Below are positions 1 to 7,612 of a DNA stretch of 8,607 bases, in pieces; within the stretch, counting starts at the first letter, position 1; every line of letters starts with the position of its first letter. Source of the stretch: Caryophanales bacterium UBA6331 (lineage in GTDB: Bacteria; Bacillota_I; Bacilli_A; RF39; UBA660); assembly GCA_002438065.1 (NCBI GenBank), contig DJSP01000058.1:1-8607 (forward strand). Direction: 5' to 3'. The notes beneath the pieces are model-generated. The model had not been told where the DNA came from. It saw only the letters and a program-made list of their open reading frames with translations, and ran no database searches. The translations under genes and the position numbers were made by a program.

Positions 1-1
1 T

Positions 2-1342
2 GCTGAATTTAATAAATTAAAGATTGCATTAAATAAACATAATACATTAAGAAATATTTTTGTATTATCAGCAGTTAATAATCAACGTTCGTATAAATCT
101 AATAATTATACTTTAGCTTTAGGTATATATGGTAAATTTAAAGCAGTTTCTTCATATTCATCCATTAAAAGTGGTGCAGGTACATTATTATATGAGGTGC
201 ATATAAATTTAATTGACGAATCTATTGAATTTTCTGATTTTCGTGATAAATATTATATTAAAAAGTATATTGAATCTGCAGTTAAACAGAATGAACTTGC
301 AGGAGCTGATCCAGATACTTTATATAATAATATTTTAGATATTATTGAAAATTCTAAAAAAGATCTTGAAGAAGTTCTTAAATCAAAGAATTTTATTTAT
401 AATTTAACAGGACGTACTCCTTATCATAAAGATGATGAATATAATTTAGATTTAGATGAATCCATTAAATTAACTGAAGATTTTGATCCATCAATGCCAA
501 ATTGGTTAATGAGAGCTATTAAAATTAATAATCAAAATTCACATATGAGTCATAAAGATTTTGCATATAATTATGAATTAGATAAATTAAAATGGACTGT
601 AGATGATGTTCCTGAAAAAGGAAAATTAAGTCAATACACTGATAAAGATTATTTATATGCAGTATTAATTGATAAAAGTGGAGATAAATATGCAGGAAAT
701 TATATAGTATATGCACCGAGTTTATATATTGGTAATGATGAAACAATAGAAGTAAATGGAAGAAATCGTAGAATAGATTCAATGTCTATGAAAGCATTAG
801 CTCCATATATTAAAGAAATTGCATATACTCAGCTAGATAATAGTGAATTACGTCAAAAACAAAGTAATAGATATGATAGCCAAAAAGATACTGTAAATAG
901 ATATGATCTTGGTACTAAGCCTTATAATAAAGATATTGATAAATCAGGTTATATTGTAGATCCAAATAAATATACAAAATTATTAGCTAAATTACATTTA
1001 GCCGATTATTCTAATAGATTATCTGATTTATATGTAGTTTTATCTAATGTAAAATCTAAAATTAAAGATTTTGTAAATGCAGATGATTTCTTACCAGATG
1101 CTAAAAGTACTGATTCTAAATATTTGGTTGACTATAGTGCTTCTGCACGAGATTTTCAGTCTATTTATAGTGATTATACTAGAGCTATTGAAAATTATAA
1201 ATATGCAATGGAAGAATTAGATAATATTGAAAAAGAAAAGGAAAATTATTGGGGTAATACTCCAGCATTTGAAACTTTCAATAAATATATTAATAATTCT
1301 GAAGCATATTGTGCAAAGGTAATTACAAAACTTGATAAATAA
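2..1342 (+). CDS. Partial phage protein of unknown function (5' end outside window), probable structural
   Basis: I do not recognise this protein. The reading frame is open from base 2, giving 446 visible residues, and no ATG, GTG or TTG occurs in the first 65 codons. The GTG at 197 is therefore an internal valine codon, and the true start lies before the window. Sixty-five stop-free codons in such A+T-rich DNA are unlikely by chance. The protein is hydrophilic and rich in Lys, Asp, Asn and Tyr. It has helix-rich charged stretches at about visible residues 85-135 and a likely coiled coil near 383-418, and I see no signal peptide or membrane segment. It ends in three tandem TAA codons (1340-1348), 29 bases before the next gene's TTG start. 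Its place just upstream of a probable tail terminator, sheath and tube suggests a neck or tail structural role. That is inference from position only; no motif supports it. Confidence 0.8.
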   Translation, partial: AEFNKLKIALNKHNTLRNIFVLSAVNNQRSYKSNNYTLALGIYGKFKAVSSYSSIKSGAGTLLYEVHINLIDESIEFSDFRDKYYIKKYIESAVKQNELAGADPDTLYNNILDIIENSKKDLEEVLKSKNFIYNLTGRTPYHKDDEYNLDLDESIKLTEDFDPSMPNWLMRAIKINNQNSHMSHKDFAYNYELDKLKWTVDDVPEKGKLSQYTDKDYLYAVLIDKSGDKYAGNYIVYAPSLYIGNDETIEVNGRNRRIDSMSMKALAPYIKEIAYTQLDNSELRQKQSNRYDSQKDTVNRYDLGTKPYNKDIDKSGYIVDPNKYTKLLAKLHLADYSNRLSDLYVVLSNVKSKIKDFVNADDFLPDAKSTDSKYLVDYSASARDFQSIYSDYTRAIENYKYAMEELDNIEKEKENYWGNTPAFETFNKYINNSEAYCAKVITKLDK

Positions 1343-1357
1343 TAATAATGCATATAT

Positions 1358-1367
1358 AAGGGGTGAT
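1358..1367 (+). promoter_or_regulatory. Ribosome binding site that selects a TTG start
   Basis: AAGGGGTGAT differs from the ideal anti-16S complement AGGAGGTGAT at one base. It lies just ahead of a TTG at 1372, with 8 bases between the AGGGG core and the TTG. The in-frame GTG at 1363 sits inside this site and has no ribosome binding site of its own at workable distance, so TTG is the better start. Confidence 0.7.
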
Positions 1368-1371
1368 AAAA

Positions 1372-2070
1372 TTGTCTATATATAAATATGAAGAAGCTAT
1401 TGTAAAGCGTATGAGGGAAATTACAGGTGATGATAGATTAATTATCACCCCTTCTGAAAATATGATTAATATTATTCCAAGAATTCAACATGATGAATTG
1501 AAATTACCATTAATACATATGATTAGACAAAATTGGAGATTATCAAATAAAAATCCACATGGAATGAAAATGAATGGTAATATAAATGATTGTTTTCCAA
1601 TGTATGTAGAAGCAAATCATGATTATTCAAGTCAACTTGATGGAAAAATTCATCGTTTTCATGCAATACCAATTGAATTTACTCATGTATATGAAGTATG
1701 GACTCGAACACGAGAAGAAAATGATGAAATGATTAGAGAACTTATTTGGTTTTTTTCTACAATGGGTGAATTAGAAGTAGATATACCATATGGAGTAGAT
1801 ATGAAACATGTATTTACATTAGAACTGCAACCTGAAATTGTAGATAATACAAATATTGTTTCTCAAAAAGATACAGGAGAAGTATTTTTACAAGCAATAA
1901 GTTGTAGATGTACAGATGCATATCTTTGGAAATCAAGTTCTCACAATCCTACATGTATACATATTAATGCTGATTTAAAAGTAGATAAAAGAACTCCAAT
2001 AATAAATCAGGATTATAATAAAAAAACAATTGAAGAAAGTGGATTTGAGGTGAAAAATAAATATGAATAA
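1372..2070 (+). CDS. Probable tail terminator (T4 gp15-like) protein
   Basis: This 232-residue soluble protein probably caps the head-proximal end of the tail tube and sheath, as T4 gp15 does. The visible support is the segment at residues 99-119, which reads IPIEFTHVYEVWTRTREENDE. It is followed by a helix, a strand with DIPYG, then EVFLQAISCRCTDAYLW (about 170-186). The T4 terminator, as I recall it, has a comparable series: a PIKMIYELSIFTRYEDD-like strand-helix, a middle loop, and a final strand ending in an aromatic 'W-M-Y' patch. The N-terminal IIPRIQ and PLIHMIRQNW segments also suit this family. The gene lies upstream of the sheath and tube, as in T4. The TTG start is chosen because it follows a strong ribosome binding site; starting at GTG 1363 would add three residues. 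The 3' end overlaps the next gene by 8 bases, implying translational coupling. The assignment rests on remembered pattern and synteny; another small neck protein is the main alternative. Confidence 0.58.
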   Translation: MSIYKYEEAIVKRMREITGDDRLIITPSENMINIIPRIQHDELKLPLIHMIRQNWRLSNKNPHGMKMNGNINDCFPMYVEANHDYSSQLDGKIHRFHAIPIEFTHVYEVWTRTREENDEMIRELIWFFSTMGELEVDIPYGVDMKHVFTLELQPEIVDNTNIVSQKDTGEVFLQAISCRCTDAYLWKSSSHNPTCIHINADLKVDKRTPIINQDYNKKTIEESGFEVKNKYE

Positions 2071-2455
2071 TTTTTTAGAATTAAAAAATGAAGATAATTC
2101 TAACATAAAAGTATTTGATGATGTAGAAATTATTGTAGATCCTGAATTAGAAGATGAATCTACAGTAGATATAAATAATTATGTAAATAAATTTATTTTA
2201 CAATGTAGAATCTGTGGTAATATGTTTCCTTCAGATGAAATTCTTGAAAATGAAACAGAATGTCCTGTATGTGGAGAGATTTCTAATGATGGATTTATAT
2301 TTAAAGGTAAATTAAAAAAGAAACAAAATGAAGAAAATGTATCAGATGATAAAGAAAAAGCAATTGATGAATTATTATCAGATGAATCTAATAATGTAAA
2401 TGAAATTCCCATATCTAATGAGGACGATGTTATTGATTTAAATGATAATGAATAA
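2063..2455 (+). CDS. Small acidic zinc-ribbon protein
   Basis: This 130-residue protein has a clear four-cysteine zinc ribbon: C48-R-I-C51-G and C67-P-V-C70-G, two CxxCG knuckles separated by 15 residues. The ribbon is flanked by an acidic N-terminal stretch (residues 9-36) and a long, probably disordered tail. The tail has a short basic patch (KGKLKKK) and then runs of Asp, Glu, Ser and Asn to the C-terminus. GAGGTGA at 2047-2053, nine bases before the ATG, is a good ribosome binding site. The ATG overlaps the preceding stop by 8 bases, so the two genes are probably co-translated. Zinc ribbons of this type bind nucleic acid or protein, and nothing here decides which. Placement between tail-terminator and sheath genes suggests a small virion or assembly factor, but a regulatory role is equally possible. 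The function is unknown. Confidence 0.82.
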   Translation: MNNFLELKNEDNSNIKVFDDVEIIVDPELEDESTVDINNYVNKFILQCRICGNMFPSDEILENETECPVCGEISNDGFIFKGKLKKKQNEENVSDDKEKAIDELLSDESNNVNEIPISNEDDVIDLNDNE

Positions 2456-2461
2456 ACAACT

Positions 2462-2479
2462 ACATTGAATAAAATAAAA
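2462..2479 (+). repeat. Imperfect 18-base direct repeat, copy 1
   Basis: ACATTGAATAAAATAAAA matches the copy at 2545-2562 at 16 of 18 positions, including a perfect 9-base ACATTGAAT core. The copies are 83 bases apart within the spacer before the sheath gene. A/T-rich composition raises the chance of coincidence, but the core is not simple sequence. It could be a phage promoter or regulator site. Confidence 0.4.
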
Positions 2480-2544
2480 TTATAGATAAAATTATTTATT
2501 GTGAAGATACAAAATAAATAATTCATGTGAAAACAAAAAGTAAA

Positions 2545-2562
2545 ACATTGAATTAAATAAAT
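2545..2562 (+). repeat. Imperfect 18-base direct repeat, copy 2
   Basis: ACATTGAATTAAATAAAT is the second copy of the repeat at 2462-2479, ending 21 bases before the sheath ATG. It differs from the first copy at two A/T positions. Confidence 0.4.
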
Positions 2563-2583
2563 AAGAAAGTTGGTGAATAGTAT

Positions 2584-5500
2584 ATGCCATATATTAATAT
2601 TAATGAATATGACTACACAATCACGGGACCTAAATCAGTAGGTGGCAATATTGTTGCTATTCCTATCAATGCTTCAGATGGTCCGTCAGACAGATGGGTA
2701 ACTGTTCATACTTATGATGATTTTGTACAGTTATTTGGTACTGATCCAAACCCAAGTGGTGATTTTGGTAGTTCATGGCAATATGCGGCAAATTTATTAT
2801 TACGTAATATGTCAGTATGCGTAAGAAGAATTACTCATACACTTGATGATGAAGGTATTAATAAAGAATTATTACCTGGTGTATCAATTGCTAAGGCAAT
2901 AATTAAATTAAAAGATACGCAATCAGATGGTACTGGTTCTACAACAGGATTAGATGAAAATGTTATTGATCTTTCAAATGTTCCTAATATTGGACTAACA
3001 AGATTAATTTTATCAGATGCCGGAAGACTTGATAAAAATCCATTATATAAAACTAATGATAATACTGTTGAAGGTGAAACAAAATCAGATTTATTTAAAA
3101 ATCCTCTTGCTCTTGAAGCAGCAACTTTAGATGTTAAACCTAAAACTATTATTGTTAATGGTGAACAACAGATTTTGAGTAAAGAAGAAACTGGTACTTT
3201 TGCTGATGTATCTTGTACTAATTCTGAATGGGATTATATTGGAAGAACTCGTAATTCACATCATAAATTTAATGGTGATGATCCTGCAGATAATGTTCAA
3301 ATGAGTTGGATTATTGAAAATAATCCTGCTGGTATTCTTGGCGATTTTTATGTTAATGAAGATGGACATGTTGTTGCATATAGTGAAGTTTCAATTAAAA
3401 ATGAAAATCAAATGGCTGAAGGATCAAAAACATATCCTAGCCAATTAGCAACATTAAATACAAAAAATTTAACCGAATCTTCTTTCATTGAAGTTAAATA
3501 TGATGAAACTAATAAAAATATTGCAAATGTAGTTTGGACATATAGTCCTACTAAAACAACTACTGTAGCTAACCATAATTTTATTGCTCCTCCAAATTCA
3601 GATTATGGTACTAATGGTGTATTTAAAAGCGAAACTGCATTAAAACAATTTGCAAATAATAGTGCATATAAATCATCATTAGCAACTGGAAATTTCGCGG
3701 TTGTTGATAAAAAAGATAAAATATATACTTATAGATCTGATGTTGCAGCATTTGGTGCAAGCGATATTTCTACAGATAATTTAAATACACCAGGTACTTA
3801 TGGTAAAGAAATTACAATTAATTTTGTAACTAATGGGGTTGCAATTAATACTGGAATTTATAGACGTGAATATAATTGGAAAAATACAGGTGAATCTGGA
3901 GAAGTTGATAATGGATGGGAAAAAGCTTATCATGATGAACGTTATCCAGAATTAGTATTTACTAAATATATTCATTGGGAAAATTCAAATCGTTTAATTG
4001 GATCTACACCTCATCAAACAATCGTTGGTGCTACAAGAAATATTAATAAAATTACAATTAATGAAAATAGTAATTTAACAAATACTAATATTAATGTTTC
4101 AGTAGTTACTAATGAAGAGAATAAAGTAAAAACTAATTTTCAATCACAAGTAATTAGTGATACTGATGAAAAGAGATTAACATCAGGCGTAATTGGATTT
4201 ACCAATAATGGAACTAGTGTTCTTAATCTATATTCCTTCAAAATAACTCAAACAGGTTCTAAAACTATTTATGATATGGGTCTTGAAAGTATTAAATCTG
4301 GAAACGATCCATTAGGAAAAGATAGTTTATTAGTTCTTAAAGATGCTGATGGAAATGTTAAAGAATTACCAATTGCTAAAACTTTATCTGCTTATGATAA
4401 TGCAAAATATTTTATTGAAATTCCAATAGGATATAGTTTATATTATAACGCAAATGTTTCTAATGCAACTTTAGAATTAGAAGTAACCGGAAGTGATGAT
4501 ATTGAATTAGATGTTCATTTATTTAAATCAAATGAAGGTGAATATGATTTAAGATTTACATCTATGTCAGGCGGATACGTTACTTGTAAGAGATATTCAT
4601 TACCTGATGTTGATGTAGTTGAAACTATTGATTATAACGATTATCCAGTAGATGATGGTCGTGGTAATATCAATATGTTTAAAGTTGAATATTTATATCC
4701 TGGATCTAATGGTAATCAAATTAATGTTAAATTACAAACATTACAGAATAGAGGTATTTTTCTATTAGTATATAGGAATAATCAATTCCTTGAACAAATT
4801 GAATTATGTAACTTCAGATATCGTTTAGGAAATAATCGAGTAATTACTTTAGATTTAGAGCTAAATAAAGTTGAAATGTGGAATACATTATTAAGTAACT
4901 TTGGTATAAGAGTTGATTTAGCAACTGGTATGTTTGATGCTAATAAATCAAGTATTAGACCTATAGTTGGTAAATATGTATCAGTTTATTTCAATGAAAA
5001 TATTATTACTAAAGGTTTAAACACTCTTGATTATATTACATTATTATATGGTCAGATTAAACAAGGTATTAGCAATAGTAATACATTTAGTTTACAAACT
5101 GGTAAAGATCCATCTGATGAACATGTTAAACATGAAGTTCCTAATTGTTATGAACCTCTAAAGGATAAATATAGATATAATGTTACCTTTGTTTCAAATG
5201 GTGGATATGTAGATGATATTATTTATCCTAATGAAATTACTAAATATTATAATAATGTAGGATCTGCTTATAGATTAATTGAGGATTCAATGTTATCGTT
5301 AGTAGAATCAAGAAAAGATTGTGTAGCTTTCTTAGATGTACCTTATGATTTACCAATGGAAAATGTTCCAAGTTATTTCTCTCATATATCTACAAGTTAC
5401 GCTGCAGCATATGATCCTTGGGGATTAACTACATTAGAAACAGGTTCAACAAAATGGATGCCACCTTCATTTGTTCAGTTATATACACATGCTAAATCAA

Positions 5501-6081
5501 TTATGAATGGTAATAAAATGTATTTACCGCCTGCAGGTGTAAGACGTGCTCAGGCTACTGAAGTTATTAAAACCAGTCATGAGTTACCAAGTAAATACAT
5601 TAAAGAATGGCAAAATTCTGATACACCTCAATTCATTAATCCAATTATTTGGATTAATGGTTATGATTATACAATCTATGGACAAAAAACATTATTCAGT
5701 GTAGTTTCTGCTTCAGAAAAATATCAATCAGCTTTACAGGATTTAAATGTTAGATTGGTTGCCAATGAGGTTAAGAAATTAATTTGGGCTACATGTATTA
5801 ATCTTACATTTGAATTAAATACGTTAATGACTTGGAATGAGTTTAGAGCTAAGATGGAACCTACATTATCTACAATGTTAGGTGAAGGTACTCTTACTGA
5901 TTATGAAGTTATTATGGATTCTACAACAATGACTCAAGCTGATTTAAATAGTGGACATGTATGTGGTACTGTTAGAATTTCAGTTGCAAGAGCTGCCACT
6001 GACTGGGATATTAATTTTGAAATTACTCCTAATAATGTAACATTTAACGAAATTGATTATGGTTCAACATACAGTGAATAA
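2584..6081 (+). CDS. Tail sheath protein, with a very large insertion
   Basis: This is the contractile tail sheath subunit: it polymerises around the tail tube and shortens at infection. The 1165 residues include recognisable sheath landmarks. The N-terminal domain is at residues 1-85, with GPKSVGG, the DDFVQLFG segment and SVCVRRI at 77-83. The YPGSNGN motif is at 705-711, matching the family's YPGxxGN. RKDCVAFLDVP is at 910-920, AAAYDPW at 940-946 and LPPAG at 981-985. GYDYTIYGQKTL is at 1026-1037, in the place of the usual WGxRTL segment, followed by the helical C-terminal domain to the end. T4 gp18 has 659 residues. Here about 600 residues separate VRRI from YPG, where family members usually have far fewer, so the excess is an insertion at roughly 100-680. 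The insert is rich in Asn, Thr, Ser and Val, looks beta-stranded, and includes aromatic GIYRREYNWKN and DNGWEKAY patches near 424-449. It is probably exposed on the tail surface. The ribosome binding site is GGTGA at 2572-2576; the tube gene follows after 20 bases. Confidence 0.93.
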   Translation: MPYININEYDYTITGPKSVGGNIVAIPINASDGPSDRWVTVHTYDDFVQLFGTDPNPSGDFGSSWQYAANLLLRNMSVCVRRITHTLDDEGINKELLPGVSIAKAIIKLKDTQSDGTGSTTGLDENVIDLSNVPNIGLTRLILSDAGRLDKNPLYKTNDNTVEGETKSDLFKNPLALEAATLDVKPKTIIVNGEQQILSKEETGTFADVSCTNSEWDYIGRTRNSHHKFNGDDPADNVQMSWIIENNPAGILGDFYVNEDGHVVAYSEVSIKNENQMAEGSKTYPSQLATLNTKNLTESSFIEVKYDETNKNIANVVWTYSPTKTTTVANHNFIAPPNSDYGTNGVFKSETALKQFANNSAYKSSLATGNFAVVDKKDKIYTYRSDVAAFGASDISTDNLNTPGTYGKEITINFVTNGVAINTGIYRREYNWKNTGESGEVDNGWEKAYHDERYPELVFTKYIHWENSNRLIGSTPHQTIVGATRNINKITINENSNLTNTNINVSVVTNEENKVKTNFQSQVISDTDEKRLTSGVIGFTNNGTSVLNLYSFKITQTGSKTIYDMGLESIKSGNDPLGKDSLLVLKDADGNVKELPIAKTLSAYDNAKYFIEIPIGYSLYYNANVSNATLELEVTGSDDIELDVHLFKSNEGEYDLRFTSMSGGYVTCKRYSLPDVDVVETIDYNDYPVDDGRGNINMFKVEYLYPGSNGNQINVKLQTLQNRGIFLLVYRNNQFLEQIELCNFRYRLGNNRVITLDLELNKVEMWNTLLSNFGIRVDLATGMFDANKSSIRPIVGKYVSVYFNENIITKGLNTLDYITLLYGQIKQGISNSNTFSLQTGKDPSDEHVKHEVPNCYEPLKDKYRYNVTFVSNGGYVDDIIYPNEITKYYNNVGSAYRLIEDSMLSLVESRKDCVAFLDVPYDLPMENVPSYFSHISTSYAAAYDPWGLTTLETGSTKWMPPSFVQLYTHAKSIMNGNKMYLPPAGVRRAQATEVIKTSHELPSKYIKEWQNSDTPQFINPIIWINGYDYTIYGQKTLFSVVSASEKYQSALQDLNVRLVANEVKKLIWATCINLTFELNTLMTWNEFRAKMEPTLSTMLGEGTLTDYEVIMDSTTMTQADLNSGHVCGTVRISVARAATDWDINFEITPNNVTFNEIDYGSTYSE

Positions 6082-6085
6082 TTTG

Positions 6086-6093
6086 AAAGGAGG
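6086..6093 (+). promoter_or_regulatory. Very strong ribosome binding site of the tube gene
   Basis: AAAGGAGG is fully complementary to the 16S rRNA 3' end and sits eight bases before the ATG at 6102. The upstream sheath site is weaker (GGTGA), so the tube is probably translated more efficiently per transcript. Confidence 0.75.
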
Positions 6094-6101
6094 AATGCAT
6101 T

Positions 6102-7004
6102 ATGGCAAATGCAAATTATGATTGGACTTCAACAGGTGTTAACAATAGTACAAGAATGTCATTAAATTCATCTGATAGTTTTTCAAAACAAGGTGCATTA
6201 TATAAAGGTACTAATCATATGGGACGTAAGTTAGCTTATGAACCTCAGAGATTATATAACTTTGAATTGCAAATTGTAGGTTTAGACCAATTATATACTG
6301 CTGATTTAGCTGGTACTGGTAATTATGGCACAGATGCTAATGCTTCTACATCCAATGCAATAGTTCACTTTGGTTCTGCTGCTGAAAGAATATTGGTAGC
6401 TTGCTCTAGTTTTTCAGTTCCTAACACTGAGTTTGGTAGTATTGAAATTCCTCATTATAATAATACTACTAAATATGCAGGTAAAATATCATTTGGAGAT
6501 GCTACTTTAAAAATTGAACAGTTCCTCGGATCATTTACAGAACAAATTATGACAACTTGGGCACGATGCGTATATGATCCAAAAACTCAGAATATTGGAT
6601 ATAAAAACGACTATGCAAAAGATATGTATGTTATTCAATATGATTCAAAAGGTGGTACTCCTCGTGTTTGGAAAATGGAAAATGCATGGCCTAAAGTAAT
6701 GCCTGGTGCTGATTGGGATTATAATTCAACAGATCGTAGACAAATAACTTATACAATTGCTTGTGATAGATGTGTACCTGATTATGGTATTGATACTAGA
6801 ACATTTGGTTCAATTGCTAAAAACCAAATTAATAGTATTACTAAAGCTGCAATTGATCAAAATTATAGCGGAAATCAACATGCAAGTGCTGCTACAAAGG
6901 GTTGGGATTATAATCCATTAACTGGACTTTATGAAGGACCTGATGATAATAATGGAAATAAATATAAATTTTCTAATTATGGCGATACTGATAGTTCCAA
7001 CTAA
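6102..7004 (+). CDS. Tail tube protein (T4 gp19-like)
   Basis: This is the inner tail tube subunit, which stacks in hexameric rings inside the sheath and carries DNA to the host. The 300-residue protein directly follows the sheath gene, as in T4 and many other myoviruses. Its core at residues 45-228 fits the tube fold. NFELQIVG (53-60) is the opening strand. ILVACSSFSVPNTEFGSIEIPHYNN (97-121) is the typical 'cxxfxxPxxxxxxxxxxxyNN' strand-loop region. An amphipathic helix follows at about 144-157, then paired strands to VPDY near 228. The family is often 140-200 residues. Here there is a Ser/Asn-rich N-terminal arm (1-40) and a Gly/Asn/Asp-rich C-terminal extension (about 230-300). The ribosome binding site AAAGGAGG (6086-6093), eight bases before ATG, is the strongest in the window and fits a protein needed in many copies. 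A hairpin terminator begins 17 bases after the stop. Tube identity rests on position and fold-like pattern rather than a catalytic motif. Confidence 0.82.
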   Translation: MANANYDWTSTGVNNSTRMSLNSSDSFSKQGALYKGTNHMGRKLAYEPQRLYNFELQIVGLDQLYTADLAGTGNYGTDANASTSNAIVHFGSAAERILVACSSFSVPNTEFGSIEIPHYNNTTKYAGKISFGDATLKIEQFLGSFTEQIMTTWARCVYDPKTQNIGYKNDYAKDMYVIQYDSKGGTPRVWKMENAWPKVMPGADWDYNSTDRRQITYTIACDRCVPDYGIDTRTFGSIAKNQINSITKAAIDQNYSGNQHASAATKGWDYNPLTGLYEGPDDNNGNKYKFSNYGDTDSSN

Positions 7005-7020
7005 TATTATTTAAAAAATA

Positions 7021-7054
7021 AAAAAGCCGAGATAAATTAATATCTCGGCTTTTT
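7021..7054. terminator. Bidirectional hairpin terminator between convergent genes
   Basis: AAAAAGCCGAGATA (7021-7034) and TATCTCGGCTTTTT (7041-7054) are perfect reverse complements over 14 bases, with a six-base loop AATTAA. On the plus strand the GC-containing stem is followed by TTTTT, ending transcription of the tube gene. On the minus strand it is followed by a T-rich run interrupted by one A, ending the opposite operon. The stop codon of the minus-strand gene lies in the loop, so one arm is also its last codons. Confidence 0.93.
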
Positions 7055-7597
7055 ATTATCATTTTTAGATTCAATGATAATATTTTTCTTTATAACATCT
7101 TGATACAAATCACTAAAATAATATTTTTTCATTGATATAAATTTATTTTTAATTTCATCAAGAGGTACTAATTTTATCATATAAAACCATCTTTCTTTAG
7201 GATAGTCCTCGGTTTCATATGGAATATAATCTACATAATGATCTTTTTTATATGTAATATTTACAATTGGAAATTTATATACTTTAGGTTCATTAATTTT
7301 AAATACTATGTCATCTTTATATTTATAAATACAACTCCAAAACATATCTATTGAAAAATATCTATTTGTTTCTAAATATCTTTTAATTTCAGCAATTGAA
7401 TAAAATATAAAATCATCTATATAGATTTTATATCCATCCCATTTAAAATAATATGATTTATTTTTATCTTTAAATAATGTTTTCTTAGCTTTCTTTTTTC
7501 TATTATTCCAATAAACATAAATTTCTTTTCTCAATTTAATATCAGACGAATAAAAAATTTCTAACTTTCTACTATTTACATAATAACTTGTATACAT
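7037..7597 (-). CDS. Tyrosine- and lysine-rich hypothetical protein
   Basis: I do not recognise this 186-residue protein. It is unusually rich in tyrosine (26 by hand count, about 14 percent) and lysine, is probably basic, and has a mainly beta-strand-like alternation of aromatic and charged residues. A basic cluster (NRKKKAKK, about 32-39) lies near the N-terminus. I see no signal peptide, membrane helix or catalytic motif. The ATG follows an AAAGGAGAT-type ribosome binding site (complement 7605-7613) at nine bases' spacing from its AGGAG core. That site overlaps the stop of the 56-residue gene upstream. It is the last gene of the minus-strand unit: its final codons KKPRY and TAA run into the shared terminator hairpin. 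It could be a small host-interaction or accessory protein of the phage, but the sequence gives no direct evidence of function. Confidence 0.8.
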   Translation of the reverse strand: MYTSYYVNSRKLEIFYSSDIKLRKEIYVYWNNRKKKAKKTLFKDKNKSYYFKWDGYKIYIDDFIFYSIAEIKRYLETNRYFSIDMFWSCIYKYKDDIVFKINEPKVYKFPIVNITYKKDHYVDYIPYETEDYPKERWFYMIKLVPLDEIKNKFISMKKYYFSDLYQDVIKKNIIIESKNDNKKPRY

Positions 7598-7612
7598 AAT
7601 AATTATCTCCTT

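Larger units (their letters stand above)
2456..2583 (+). other. A+T-rich spacer before the sheath gene
   Basis: This 128-base non-coding stretch is the longest gap on the plus strand and stands before the most highly expressed type of gene in the window. I find no convincing -35/-10 pair and no T4-type TATAAATA late box, and no G/C-stemmed terminator. It holds an imperfect direct repeat (listed separately). Its end carries the sheath ribosome binding site, GGTGA at 2572-2576, seven bases before ATG. A phage-specific late promoter here is plausible but unproven. Confidence 0.4.

Noticed and set aside
525..782. Minus-strand open frame of 85 codons
   Set aside because: It lies inside the first plus-strand gene, has no ribosome binding site I can see, and its Leu/His/Tyr/Phe-rich product is typical of an antisense shadow.
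1363..1365. GTG as start of the terminator-like gene
   Set aside because: It is part of the ribosome binding site AAGGGGTGAT itself; the TTG at 1372 is correctly spaced.
2471..2513. Possible hairpin in the spacer before the sheath gene
   Set aside because: Only weak A/T pairing with mismatches, without a G/C stem; expected by chance in such A+T-rich DNA.
2179..2526. Minus-strand open frame of 115 codons
   Set aside because: It is antisense to the zinc-ribbon gene, whose CxxC pairs and coupled start are convincing; the product is low-complexity Ser/Phe-rich.
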